Assembly (NCBI GenBank): GCA_028532985.1
Contig: JANCIK010000010.1
Location: 310,001-374,000, forward strand
Origin: Stropharia rugosoannulata
Lineage: Eukaryota; Basidiomycota; Agaricomycetes; Agaricales; Strophariaceae
Direction: 5' to 3'
DNA: 64,000 bases
The translations under genes and the position numbers were made by a program. Below the pieces are notes generated by a model. It did not search any database. It worked only from the letters and a program-made list of their open reading frames with translations, and was not told the origin of the DNA. This document shows, one piece after another, positions 43,283-54,900 of this stretch (position 1 is its first letter; every line of letters begins with the position of its first letter).

Positions 43283-43287
43283 CAAGG

Positions 43288-45595
43288 TGCGTTCATACCC
43301 TTGAGCCTTTTTTGCGCATGTAATACCGTGGGAACTTAGATCTGATTCCATTATTTCATTGGTTGATGTAATCACGTGTGCATCATATATTGTCTTCATC
43401 ATGCTTATACCTTGCTCATACTACTGTCAATTCATAGCCAACGACAGAAATCGTCAGGTTGGAATCCGACGTGCTGCATCAAGAAGCTATCACAGAGAAC
43501 ATTATTATAGGTGTACTCAGGTAACGGATACTTAATGGTTGCTTAATGGACGTCGTGACTAGGGAACAAGCAAGGAACAAGTGGCACGGATTGGGCGCGG
43601 ACTAAACCTGCTGCATATAAACACCTGCGCAGTGGCCATGAATCTATCGGGAAATGCGTTTTCTCGGCGAGGGGATTGATATCCTCGTGAAGCAGGTACT
43701 GGATATTAAATACCGCCATATTTTCTACGGCATATAATTTGCGACGCAGTTAAAGGGCATATTCGATAAAATTAGACCTACACTCCCCTAATCCTCCTTC
43801 AGGGGGCACCTGATCAGCACTCCGAAGATTACTTTAACGGCCTGAATGACGTGCCATTTACATCTGCAGTGTTATCATCGTGTACTAGTTTTTCAAACTC
43901 AAAATTAGAAAGGAAGACGCCGGAAATAATCTGTCCATGGACTCAAGTAATTTAAATACCCCGCTATCGATTGCCCATTTGACTGCGACGTGTCCTTATG
44001 ATTCATATCTCACTGACACGCGTATTCTTGGTGGTCCCAAAGGCCGTAAGGAATGATGCACCCCATTAAGCTCAGCCTTTCCTACTCCTCATCGAAAGAA
44101 GCGAGTACTATAGATGTGGTCATACCCCTGGGTTCAACCTATTTTTAACTGTAAATTCTCCTGGTACTCAATCCTGATACCCTAAGATATTAGGAGGACC
44201 TTCATATCTTTAAACACTCTTAAAGCCGGTGCGCATGACACATATCACGGAAATCTCCATTGCTTGAATGGAAAAGCCGCTGTCATCCCGCGATTATTCC
44301 TATGGGATATCTGCTCGGCCTGCCTCGTGTCATGAAGACTCCAGACATAGGTAGAGATTCCAGGGTATCAATCTTGTGGCTGCACGAGGTGTTATTCCAG
44401 GTCCCCGGGCCTGACGAATAGAGTAAGTCAGTGCCCTTCTGGCTCTGCCATTGATAACGACTACAATATGACATTCGTCGTTATCAATGGCTGCGAAGCT
44501 ACTACTTCTTACATATTATTATCCTGAGGCTTGAAATCAATAAACCCCTTGAGTGGTTTGCCTATCCCGCGTACAGGATAGCACGATCCTACATGTGTGA
44601 CGTAGTAAGGCAGGATTTTTGGGGTACATATGCGATGACTAGGCCATCGGAAAGTGTATCATATTGAGATAAATAAGCTTCTGAGACGATACAAGTATAC
44701 CCAAGTTATACTAAGTCTCTCTGCCGTGCAGGAAACATTCACATTAATTCTCTCACTGGGCCTTAATTCCCTTGTCTATCAATGTGAGAATTGTGTCTAT
44801 GTCAAAACTCTCTTAAATGATGACCGGCAAGTATGATACAGGATATATCCAGTAATTCGACGGCGACCTTAGGGCCGATCGATTTCCGTTACTTGTCGAG
44901 GAGAGTATAGGATATTTTTGTTTCTATTCATCCTGTCGCGGCCTTCAAAAGTTGCAGAACGGCGTCATCATGGCATCCTGTTGTCTAGGTCTTCACATAG
45001 TAGCCAGGAGGTCACAGACGGCAAATCAACATGTTCCAACTCTTTCTCGCTGGTCTAGCATGTCTTTGTGGCACTCGTTTGAATCTGTGAAGGCACAAAG
45101 CCAGCTCCGCTGTATGTGAAGACTGGCTCAGAGGACTATATATGATACTGGCGCACAATTAGTAGAAGTCGGATCTGATCATGTTTATTTCTGTACATCT
45201 TGATGACCAAGTTCCGTTGGCCAAAATTGCTCAAATCAAAAATTTCTTGGCTTTCCATGTCGAAAGGATACAGATAAATTCAACTTCAAACCTCTAAGCC
45301 CAGACTTTCAGAGTGACCACGTTACCCAGTGTGGGGAAATGTCTCTTTACTCCGGTAGTACTTTGGTGACCGTTATGTTTACGTTGTATTCTAGGAATTG
45401 AGCCATTTATATGTCACTTGTCGTACGCATATGAACCTTACTCGTTACGGTTGAACCAGGACGAAGGAAAGTTTGAGAAGATATTTTATTTGTCTACATA
45501 CATTCGATTTTTGCCTCTATTAATTTCAAAGTACCATATAGGGACCGGCATCTACGTGTCTAAAGCAGTCCGAATTTCTGTGAGTTCGTGTTTGG
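43288..45595. other. Intergenic, no supported gene
   Basis: 2.3 kb between the gypsy element and the stop codon of the MFS gene. Only short scattered frames. GGCAGAGCCAGAAGGGC-type and ATAACGAC inverted words occur around 44430-44490 but form no larger structure. Confidence 0.5.
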
Positions 45596-47857
45596 TCAGT
45601 GTTGAGCGAATTTGGAACGTTGGCGAAGTCGTCCCCCTATTCTCCTGAAGACAAATCTATAAAGAGACGAGAAACAATTCAGACGAATATAATTGAACAA
45701 AAATCGGGCGCTTACGGGGACGGTGCCAGTACTACAGTAAGACCTGCCAGGAGCGCCGTTGCTCCCACTGTACCCAGCCGCTCGTATAAGGCCGCGGAAA
45801 ATAACGGGAAAACGGCGGCAAATGTTGATCTCATGAAACTGTTGGATGCCATGGCGGAGGCCGAGATTGGGCGGTATGCAGTTACCAGATAGGTAAAAGT
45901 GGACGTGAAAACAAAATATATGCCCGTCCCAAATGGGACAGATGCTAATATTGGAACGATCCATGGTACCCCATTGAATGTCGAGAACGCAAGCCAAAAG
46001 AGTCCTGCGTCCCTTACACGGGCGATTAGCGTTCAACGGACGTTTTTGTACATGAGTTCTGATTTACGTACCAATGGGTATTAAGACGGCGCCCATTTCC
46101 CCCATTACCAAACGAGCTTCAGGAGGTACCCTACCTTCATTTTTTTGGGACTCTCTTTTGTAAAATCTGATTCTTATAAGAGCCGAGTGCTACAGGTAGA
46201 TAAATCGCAAGCACTTACCGGTTCCAATAAGGCTGAGTGGAGATCCCCATCAGCATCCCCAGACCAATTCCGAGGAAGGACATTCCCGAAGACTGAGTAT
46301 TGAAACCGTGTTTCCCTTCAAATATGAATGGGAACGCCTGAAATGATAAGTAAAGTATTCCGAGCACAACGGCCGACCTTAGTTAAATAGTTAGATTTAA
46401 TGACTCAAAGTGAGCCATTCATACTTACCATACGTCAAGGAGAAGAGCCATTTGATCATTGAAGAGAAGTTCTGAGAATGACGATGAGTTCCAACTAGCT
46501 TCACAGTTATGTAAGTTAGAACTGACGAAAAGGCCTGCCGCAGCTGATTATTATGGCATGTATAATGTTATCGGACTCTCTCTCTATCGGAGCCCAGTAT
46601 CTTGAGTCGTCTGTTTCCTTCCGCATCCTACTCGTAGGTTACTGGTCAGAAACGGTGTGAAATTCCTTTCAAATCGACTCACCTCTTTGCTTTTCTCTTT
46701 AGCAGGACTGGTATGTATGTTTCCGGTATCACCTGTTGGACAGATAGTTAAGCTGAGCAACTGTGTTGATCAATAAAGGACGAACCAATAGGATAGCTAT
46801 GAGCTCTGCGCCAATCCATGCCAACAGTATCCAGTATGTCCAACGCCAGTCAAGGCTCTAATATGTATTCATTAGCTTGTGGTATGACTCCCCTAGCCTT
46901 TGACGTACCTGGTTTATGAATCTATGAAAATGCATCAGCATGTTCACTGTTACATATACGTTTAAAACCAACACACCCGCTGAGTAAAGGTCCCAAAACT
47001 GGACCAATAAATGGGCATATTGTATAGGCCGCCATAGGGCTGCCTATATGTATAAGATCACTCAGCAAAAATAGTTTGAGTTACACACCTTGCAACTGTA
47101 CGGTCATTGAATAAGTCACTAACAGTGCCTCCAGCGACACTCAGAAATGCAGAACCAGAAACTCCGGTAATAAAACGAAAAACGAGGTGAACATCTTGTA
47201 GTACTGACGTTAAGCGTTTAGATTCTCATGTATAATAAGCGCTTACATATATCGGGAGCAAAAGCCACAGGCCAATTCAATAAGAAAAAAATGGTGTATG
47301 AGACTCGATAGACGATATTTCGGCCGTAGAGTTCTGACAGCGGTCCCATGAATAGTGGTCCCAGGCCCAGCCCAAAAATATAGAAGCTAATAGCCAGAAT
47401 TGATATCGTATTGGAAACGTGAAAGTCGCGGGATACGCCTCTTTCTGCAAACCCTGCCTACATGCCGTTGAAAGATATTGAATGATCAGGTAACATTTAT
47501 AGGTATGCATACGCGCACCATAGACGAGGCGGTCGCCACACATAGACCCGCTGAAGCCATCACAGCGACTATGCACCATTTTCGAGCAGTTGATAAATAT
47601 TGGGGATGCTCATCACCTTCCAGTAATGACACCTGAAAAGGATCGTCCTCCGGATGCTGGTGGATGTCCGTCACATCCGTTTTCTTGTGGCGGTCGTCAG
47701 CTGAGCGTTGCGATTTGAGTGCCATGAGATATTTGGAGAGCCATTCGAATGAATTGGCCCTGAAAAGCAATAGGAGAGTTGACTTGAAGTCTAGTGCATC
47801 GTTCCGGACTATGTCTAGCTAAGTTCGCTTACAAAGACCTCGCCCGAACCTCGCCAT
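45596..47857 (-). CDS. MFS drug/polyamine-type transporter (DHA1-like)
   Basis: Twelve-helix proton antiporter of the plasma membrane that probably exports small toxic compounds. It is split by about ten short introns. The start exon MARFGRGL at 47857 joins in phase to ANSFEWLSKYLMALKSQ. Then follow the cytosolic DDPFQV segment, helix 1 (KWCIVAVMASAGLCVATASS), the DHA1 motif GPLSELYGRNIVYR between helices 2 and 3, and RFITGVSGSAFLSVAGGTVS. Later come PMAAYTICPFIGPVLGP, SLDWRWTYWILLAW and PETYIPVLLKRKAKR before the central loop. The second half contains YLSFQAFPFIFEGKHGF, VPPEARLVMG and the last helices up to RLRQRSKFAQH. I saw no frame break. The substrate cannot be told from sequence. Confidence 0.88.
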
Positions 47858-49175
47858 TCAATGTGAACTAGGCAAGCCACGATTTAAGCTGAAGAATGTA
47901 TTTCGTCGCATCTTGAGTTCAAGATTATGTTGAGTATTCATGAGTCAGTCGGCCGTACAGAGAAGGGCATACGATAACGACATGGATATGCGTGAATCAG
48001 CTATGTCGTCGTTACCATGAAAAGATGCCCACCGCCTTTGCCCGGGGCCCGGCATACTCCGAAACGCCTTTCAATGTGCTACTGATACAGGATATTCTTC
48101 AACTCGGATATATTCTTTCAATTCTCCGTTCTATGTTATCGCGATAAGTCCGGTCGTCGGTTTTCGAACCCTCATCTCGTTAGTCAGCGGCATCATTCAG
48201 AGCATCCACGACAGAGAAACGCTGCGAAATTGTGTCCTGCAGCCAAAACAACGATACAATGCTTTGTTACTATCCCACTGTTACTCGTCGTTTCTGCTGC
48301 AGGAGCGGAGTCGGGATGCCGTCCTTCCCATTAAAGATGATCTAGAGGGAATCCCAGGCAATAATTCACAAGGCTTGACGAGACGTATTGAATCACTGAG
48401 GTCAAGGCGTCTCGGCTTCCCTCGAATTATTGACACTCTGACGGGCGTGTGCGTTCTCATAGTAGAGTACTTTGTTTTGATCGTCGAATGGCAGTATCCA
48501 GCAGCTTGTGGCAGTATCTTAGCGCCCAGCATGATCATTCTAATTGACGGCCCGCTCCTTCCCATTGCCTTGCCGTGGATCCGGATCTTTTACTGCCACG
48601 TTTGCGCCACGCGCGACGTCTTCTCCGGTACAGAGCAAAATGCCCTATTTCTCAAGGGACTCAGGTTCACTGCGGATCCAGTTCCCAGAAAACGTTTATT
48701 ACAGTAACATGCGCAGCTCAGTGCTCACTGACTGGATGACTGCCGCCTACAATTACCAGGTGGTACGATTTGGTGACTGTGCGGAGAAGTCTTCCGCTGG
48801 CACAGGACAACATGTGCAGACTTCTGCGCTTATACCAGCAATCTGATATCGAAGGACTTCTGGGCATATTCATAGTAAAGCAAATCTCATATTTAATGCA
48901 CAACGCGTGAGCCAGTGTGGTCGCAACGGTTTATAAACAAATTTAGATCATGTTTCTTTAGTGAATTTCTCACAGAGGTACACTTCAATATGATAGTATG
49001 GGATATTTCACATATCTTTTAGTTACTCTGAATTGTGAGCTACGTAAATACGTATATAAATAGACTACATACAACGTGGAGTATGAGGGATTTTGAAAGG
49101 GAGAGCGGCCGATGAACCAACTCATGTACAGACGATGATACAGAATGACACAAAACTAAACAAGTTTACAATAGA
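47858..49175. other. Intergenic; doubtful ORFs
   Basis: 1.3 kb. A plus-strand frame at 48264-48707 (147 codons with a hydrophobic stretch VCVLIVEYFVLIVEW) and an overlapping one at 48544-48846 lack splice or family support. The MFS promoter must lie at the left edge. Confidence 0.4.
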
Positions 49176-49961
49176 TTATAGCTTCCAATACTGGAAACTA
49201 GAAGATGCTCTTTCGAATGGGAACATGCCACCCCAAGAATTCACGTCGGCCATACTGTCATTGACGGCGCGGCGTAGATCGTCTTTTACTTCGCGCGCCG
49301 CCACAAGGTCGATGGAGCGGCTTCCTTCGACTTCTTCCTTCGCGCTCTGGGAAATTTGTCATAAATATCGGATGTAATAACTGAGATTAGGGAAATAAAG
49401 CACACCTGTATCGCCTGGCCAATATCCGCGTCAATGACGGCAAGGATGTCCGCCATATCCCCATCTTCTTCCCATCGGAGACCAACGGTGGCTCGCACTA
49501 TCGACGCAAGCACACTTAAGCTTGAGAATCCCAGACCAGCGCCGTACAGAGACCTCGCGCGCGTTAACACGTCCTGTAAGTGTGGCAAGGGCGTAGCTGG
49601 ACTATCCCTAGTCTGTCTGCGGAAGAGGCTGTACGGACTGGGCATGGGCTTGCTGACTTGACGTAGCCTGGAGCGCGCCGCGTTTGTGAAGGCTGGGGCA
49701 ATTCCCGGCGGACCGGTGGCGAGCAGGCTACGACATATTGATCTGAGACTAGGCCAACCACGAATCAGTCAAGAGCAGAAATGCACAGACTGGTCGTGTC
49801 TTACTCGTCTGGCGATGCATTAGCAATGAATGTATCCACCATTAGGTTACTGAAGTTAAGAAATGAGTACGAGTAACAGCCATTAAATCGTAGGCTTACA
49901 CGTGTCCCAAGGATTGCAGAGAGTCTGGACGCCGGTTGAAGGTTAAGTCTGGGACAGGCAT
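49176..49961 (-). CDS. Conserved fungal protein of unknown function
   Basis: Four exons in phase, 49961-49900, 49849-49805, 49748-49406 and 49346-49176; 621 nt, 206 residues. I recognise the pattern from unnamed fungal proteins but no function: SPDDLRSICRSLLATGPPGIA, ARSRLRQVSK, LTRARSLYGAGLGFSSLSVL, then WEEDGDMADILAVIDADIGQ and QSAKEEVEGSR, with DDLRRAV near the end. It is helical and acidic, with no signal peptide or membrane segment, so probably cytosolic or nuclear. The start at 49961 (MPVPDLTFNRRPDS) fits the phase; an overlapping long frame to 50172 is a shadow. It lies tail-to-start with the MFS gene. Confidence 0.72.
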
Positions 49962-50349
49962 GCTGGGTTAAAACTGCGTTGGATTTAGGTGGTGGTAATG
50001 ACGACCTGGAAAACTTGCTTGCGCTTTTATAGTGTGAAGTGGATGGTATACCGTGTAGAAAAGAAATTATAATCGTGTGTAAGTCAGGGTGGAGAAGCGA
50101 AGTTTCCTGAATCCCGAGAGATACTTCTGATTCCGCGGGGGGTTTCTCCGGTAACTTTCTCGTAGCCGTCAAACTAAACTTGGAAAGTGTTAAATACAGA
50201 TAGGGACCATGGCGTAAGATTCTGATTTAATCTCACCAATGCTAGATCTCAAGTCTCTTTCGGAAATGTCACACTAACGGTCAACTGGCGCGGCTCCCAA
50301 GCAAAGTTCAGATATGGCAACGAACTGTTCACCGGCTTGCATATCCATC
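49962..50349. other. Divergent promoter region
   Basis: About 390 bases shared by the unknown protein (minus) and the aldo/keto reductase (plus). Confidence 0.5.
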
Positions 50350-50357
50350 TATAAAAG
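50350..50357 (+). promoter_or_regulatory. TATA box of the aldo/keto reductase
   Basis: TATAAAAG, 46 bases upstream of the ATG. Confidence 0.6.
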
Positions 50358-50395
50358 GCCGTTGAGGCAGGTCAACAGCACCGACGCGTTCAATC

Positions 50396-51944
50396 ATGTC
50401 TACCTTTTCCTCTCCTGAAACCTTCCGTTTGGGTCCGTTTGTAGTACCCCGCCTCTGGACGGGTTTATGGCAACTGTCAAGTAATGCGTGGGGTAGTGCG
50501 CCAGTGGCAAAGATTCGGCAAGGAATGGCGCGCCACGCTGAGCAGGGTTATACGGCCTTTGGTATGTCTGACTTTCGCTGTATCGCATATTAATGGTCCC
50601 AATAATCACTAATCTTACTTTACAGACATGGTGCGTACTCTGAACAGGATGAACTATCCAAACTGATTATTATGCTTAAAATTTTGAAAATGCCAGGGTA
50701 CGTTGATCTGTCAAACCTACAATGCATCATTTGATGATACGATATTTAGCCGATCATTATGGGAGCGCTGAAATTATATTCGTTAAGTCTTGCCCACGAG
50801 CTCTCCTTAGAAGTGCTTGCAGTGAATGCTTACTCTGCATATTTAGGGCCAATTTCGGTCGTCGTACCAATCCCCCGAGCGTATTATCGGAGCCACCAAG
50901 TGGTGTGTCTTCCAGAAAGGTTTTATTCCAACAAAAGAATCTGTTCAAAATGCTGTCAATGAGCGAATGGAGAGAATGCGCTCGGATCGCGTCGATCTTT
51001 TACAGGTTCAAACACAAGTTGTTTACCTGGCTGCATTCAAGGTTTACTAAACTTTACTTGCATAGTTTCACTGGGCGGACTATAAGGACAAGGGTTATAT
51101 CACCGCTCTGTACCATCTGGTTGACTTGAAGAGAGGCGGAACGATATCGGCCATCGGATTGTGCAACTTCGATACCGTGAGGACAGATGAAATTTGCACC
51201 GAGCTAGGACCTGGAGCTGTTGTGTCGAACCAAGTGCAGGTAGGCTGTCGTAAATGGGTTTTTTCCATTTTTCTTACCTTAGATTTAGTTCTCCCTGATT
51301 GATACAAGGCCTCTTCATGGAATGGCTGACGTTTGCGAGAAGCATGGCCTGAAATTATTAACATACGGCACGTTGGTGCGTAGGTTATTTGCGTGACTGA
51401 TATAGAGAACTCTTATGATATCATAACAGTGCGGGGGCTTCTTGTCTGACAAGTGGCTTGGATCTCCTGAGCCAGATCCGTACACAGGAGATCTCACACC
51501 TTCCCAGAGGAAGGTGAGCTTACCGTGGCTGCATTACATTGTGTCTTCGCTTAATGCGGGCTACTTTCCAGTATCTCGATATGATCGTGAAAGCTTGGGG
51601 ATCTTGGGAGCTATTTCAGTCTTTACTCTTAGTGTTAAGAGATGTCGCGGATCAACATAACAAGACTATAGCCAACATTGCGACACGATGGGTTTTAGAC
51701 CATTCATTTGTAGGCGCAGTGATTATAGGTGAACCGGCTCTAATGTTCACCTAATCGCATATTTACTTATCTCCTACAAACAGGTGCACGCCTTGGACTG
51801 TCGGAACACCCAGACGAAAATCAACACGTATACGGCTTCCGTCTCACCCGTTATGATAATGCACGCATTGAAGAGGTATTAGCTCTCTCAAATGGACGTT
51901 CTATAATTGCTGTCATGGGGGACTGCGGAGCAGAGTACAGGTAA
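50396..51944 (+). CDS. Aldo/keto reductase
   Basis: NADPH-dependent carbonyl reductase with a TIM barrel, cytosolic; substrate unknown. About nine short exons. Visible parts: GPFVVPRLWTGLWQLS (strand 1), DM...DHYG with catalytic Asp and Tyr, SAEIIF joined to GQFRSSYQSPERIIGATKW with the catalytic Lys, RMRSDRVDLLQ joined to FHWADY with the His, ISAIGLCNFDT, SNQVQ joined to FSLIDTRP, LLTYGTL joined to CGGFLSDKW, IANIATRWVLDH, and VIIGARLGLSEH, which binds the cofactor phosphate. The end is short (GDCGAEYR). A nine-base exon (50626-50634) after exon 1 gives DMVPDHYG, one residue longer than the usual DMADHYG, so that splice choice is uncertain. The other exons join in frame. Confidence 0.85.
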
Positions 51945-54900
51945 ATCAAAAGAAGGCGAACATGAGAGTGTCGGGTCGCTTTTAGTGAACGACAACTCGT
52001 CCCTGTCACGGTTCATCGGCTGCTTTAGACAGTTAATTGCTTGTATTTAAATCCGGCCTTGTATTTAAAATAATGTTGTATTGAACTTCTTTTTGCGCAC
52101 TTCTTTCTACCTTTGTGTGAGCATAGATGGAGCACTATTGAATGCTCCGTTCCGTATTGTCTTTGGCGTATACATTAGCCTGACACGATGACGATATTTG
52201 GCACTCCTTGATTTGTCTTTTGCCTTATCAGTAATAGGATGGATATTCAGGTTTTAAAGTACACGAAGAGGTAGCGTATTGGGATTTACGATCAGTTACA
52301 GCAGAAGCTTAGCCGCGAAAATACAGTGGCATGAGGAAAACAGTGTGAGAGCATGTGAAAATATCCCGGAGATGGCGCGCCTACTACCGGTGTCATGGCT
52401 AAGCAGCTGAATCGAATATGAGCCTAGTAAAATGCGGTTACTTACTTATCATATGTTCGCCGCGGTATGTTCTGTTGCTTAGCCGTAGAGATCTCCAGAA
52501 GTCTATACCAATCCGGATTCTCATTTCTAGGGTCGATAAAACAGTATGTAATGACCTATGCTACTGATGTTGAAGTCCGGTTAACCCCTAACTGAAGGGC
52601 TATATACTGTGACCCTGCATAGTACTTACCCGGGATGAACACCGGACTACCAAATAATGATAATCGGGAGTATTGTCCAAACGTTCATGAGGGACACAGG
52701 AAATCTAGTGTTCTGGGGTCGGCTTAGTAGACATATAGATGTAAATCCCATAACCCGACGTTCTTGTGAGAAAAAAAATGTTGAGGCTACACTAATTTTG
52801 GTCTTTTATATATCATCTTTAGCATTGCGGTTTTGAGGAGGGAAATAGGAACAAAACCAGAGGGTATTCGACAGGCAAGGCGGAAATCAAATCCACGTAT
52901 CTAAATTTAGATCATGTAGCATATGTGCCAGTAATAATACCTGTACAGCCGTATGTGCTAATGGTGACTTCATAATTCATCCATTTGAGGAAGCTGTTCA
53001 GAAACTATTTGATGCACTATGAGGCTCTCACAGGGTAAAGATGGTATGTAGAACTTTCTCGGATCAGATAACTTTCTCCTCCTACCGAGCCATGTATTTA
53101 TAAGCGTAAAAAGGAATATAACCAAATTGGGACTCTTCCGAGCTGACATGACTTTACCCATTTCAAGAGCGGGCAAGTTTTCTGTTTCCTCAAAGGAGTT
53201 AAAAAGATCCAAATACAAAAGAACACATGAACACAAGAATAAAAACTGCTACTATTGTACTCTCAACTCGTTCTTACTCCTTTAGTCTGACACAAGGAAT
53301 GTATATGTATACCGATGTATAAGCATCTATGCATATGTCTAACCAGCATTGCTTAGCCATTCGGATTGATGACAAGTCCTGTGCGCAAAAAGTGTGAATG
53401 AGGCCGATAAATCCAAACGGTTATGTACTAGGTAATGTATGGCCATTCTTTGCAGCGTGGTTGAGAAATGTATTTCAAGGTTTCAACCACTTGAACAAGT
53501 GCAATATTTGCGACGGTGCGGTATTTGGTACTGCTACTCGCGCAAAAAGTTAATTTACAATTGATTTACAACTAGAGTTCAAACATTCAAATGCGCCCAC
53601 AAGCGGTAATTGCCGATCCTTACGGCTGTTTCCGCAGTTCGTTAGAAGATCGAAACGAAGGCACGGTGTGCCTACTGGACAAAAGATGGATATTCCTCGA
53701 TGCAAATCAGTCGGCTAATTGATAGGACACTTTACTGTGAAACACTTTCTGACAGGTACAACTAGAGATCAGTGATCTGTTCAGCCCTTCAACAAATATG
53801 TGATTATCAGTCACCGGTATTTAAACGGAAGTGTAATTGGATACTACCGTATTGAAGCACGTATCTAACCATGTTCTCACATGGAAAGCATCCGAGGAAC
53901 CCGAAATGGATTGAATGGATAATATAACTAAGAACAAGTCTATAAAATGCTCAGTCTTCGTAATCCGGCGTAATTGAAAGCGGCATTGACAATTCAGTTC
54001 AGTAGTGCTAAACCGGGATAGCAGAGCGTTGGTTAATATTAACTTCGCTATTTGTGGCTGTTATATTCTTGAATCTTTTCTTATACCCTCCCGTCCTCGG
54101 AAATACCCAGTGTGTAGACTTCGAACAGTTTACAAACATTGCTGGCGTAAAACTCCGGATCCTGATGATTGAAAAGAAGGTTGTATCCAACTAATTTGGA
54201 TCCAAGTTATATTGGATGAGGTTTCATTTCTTAGAGAAAGAGATATATGCCTGATAAGAGATACGGTTTCTCATTTTGAAACTGTGCCGACATACAAAGA
54301 ACCGGTATTCACGACTTTCTAATCCAAGAAGGAGATTTAACGCCTGCAGGCAACGTCGGCGGCGAAATTTTGAGTGCAAACACCTTACAATCACAGCTGC
54401 GGGTGCTGATAGTCATTTGGAAAGCCCGGGCGCAATATTTATTTAGCGTGGATTCGATCCTGTGCCTGTCATTTTGCAAGCATATGTGTATAATCGTACT
54501 ATAGACGATCTAAATGTCAAGCATTACCCAAGGATCTGGCAGTGTGACAGCTTTGTGAGATGATTAGTAGAAACGCCGAAACAACGGCGACTTTTTGAAA
54601 TGACGGTGGTGTCATGAGCCACCAGATGCTATTTAGACCAAGGAACATATATTACAGAACTAGAAAGTTCTCTTCAATTCAGTTATATGCTTCATAGTTC
54701 TTCCGGAATATTCAACACTCGTGTGTATAAACTCCTACATCAAGTCCGTTATATTAAAATTCTTCCTGCTAACTCATGTCATGTCTTCTTGGTATTAAAT
54801 AAAACCTCTTTCTTGATATGTTCATTAAAAGAAGGGGGTCGCATTGTCAGAGACTATATTAAAATGCTCGTAAAGGCGTCAGTTGCCTGCGCATAAAGCT

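Larger units (their letters stand above)
33554..43287 (-). mobile_element. Intact Ty3/gypsy chromovirus with TSD CAAGG
   Basis: LTRs 33559-34005 and 42836-43282 (447 bp each) look identical base for base. Five-base duplications CAAGG flank them (33554-33558 and 43283-43287). Coding is on the minus strand: gag, pol and a third ORF, so the right LTR is the 5' LTR. Identical LTRs imply a very recent insertion. The coding frames have no internal stops. Confidence 0.95.

Noticed and set aside
49801..50172. 123-codon minus-strand gene
   Set aside because: It overlaps exons 1 and 2 of the unknown protein in a different frame and across its intron; the spliced model has better motifs.
45596..51944. 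Secondary-metabolite gene cluster (MFS transporter plus reductase)
   Set aside because: No core synthase, cyclase or other tailoring enzyme is present; two common genes side by side are not enough.
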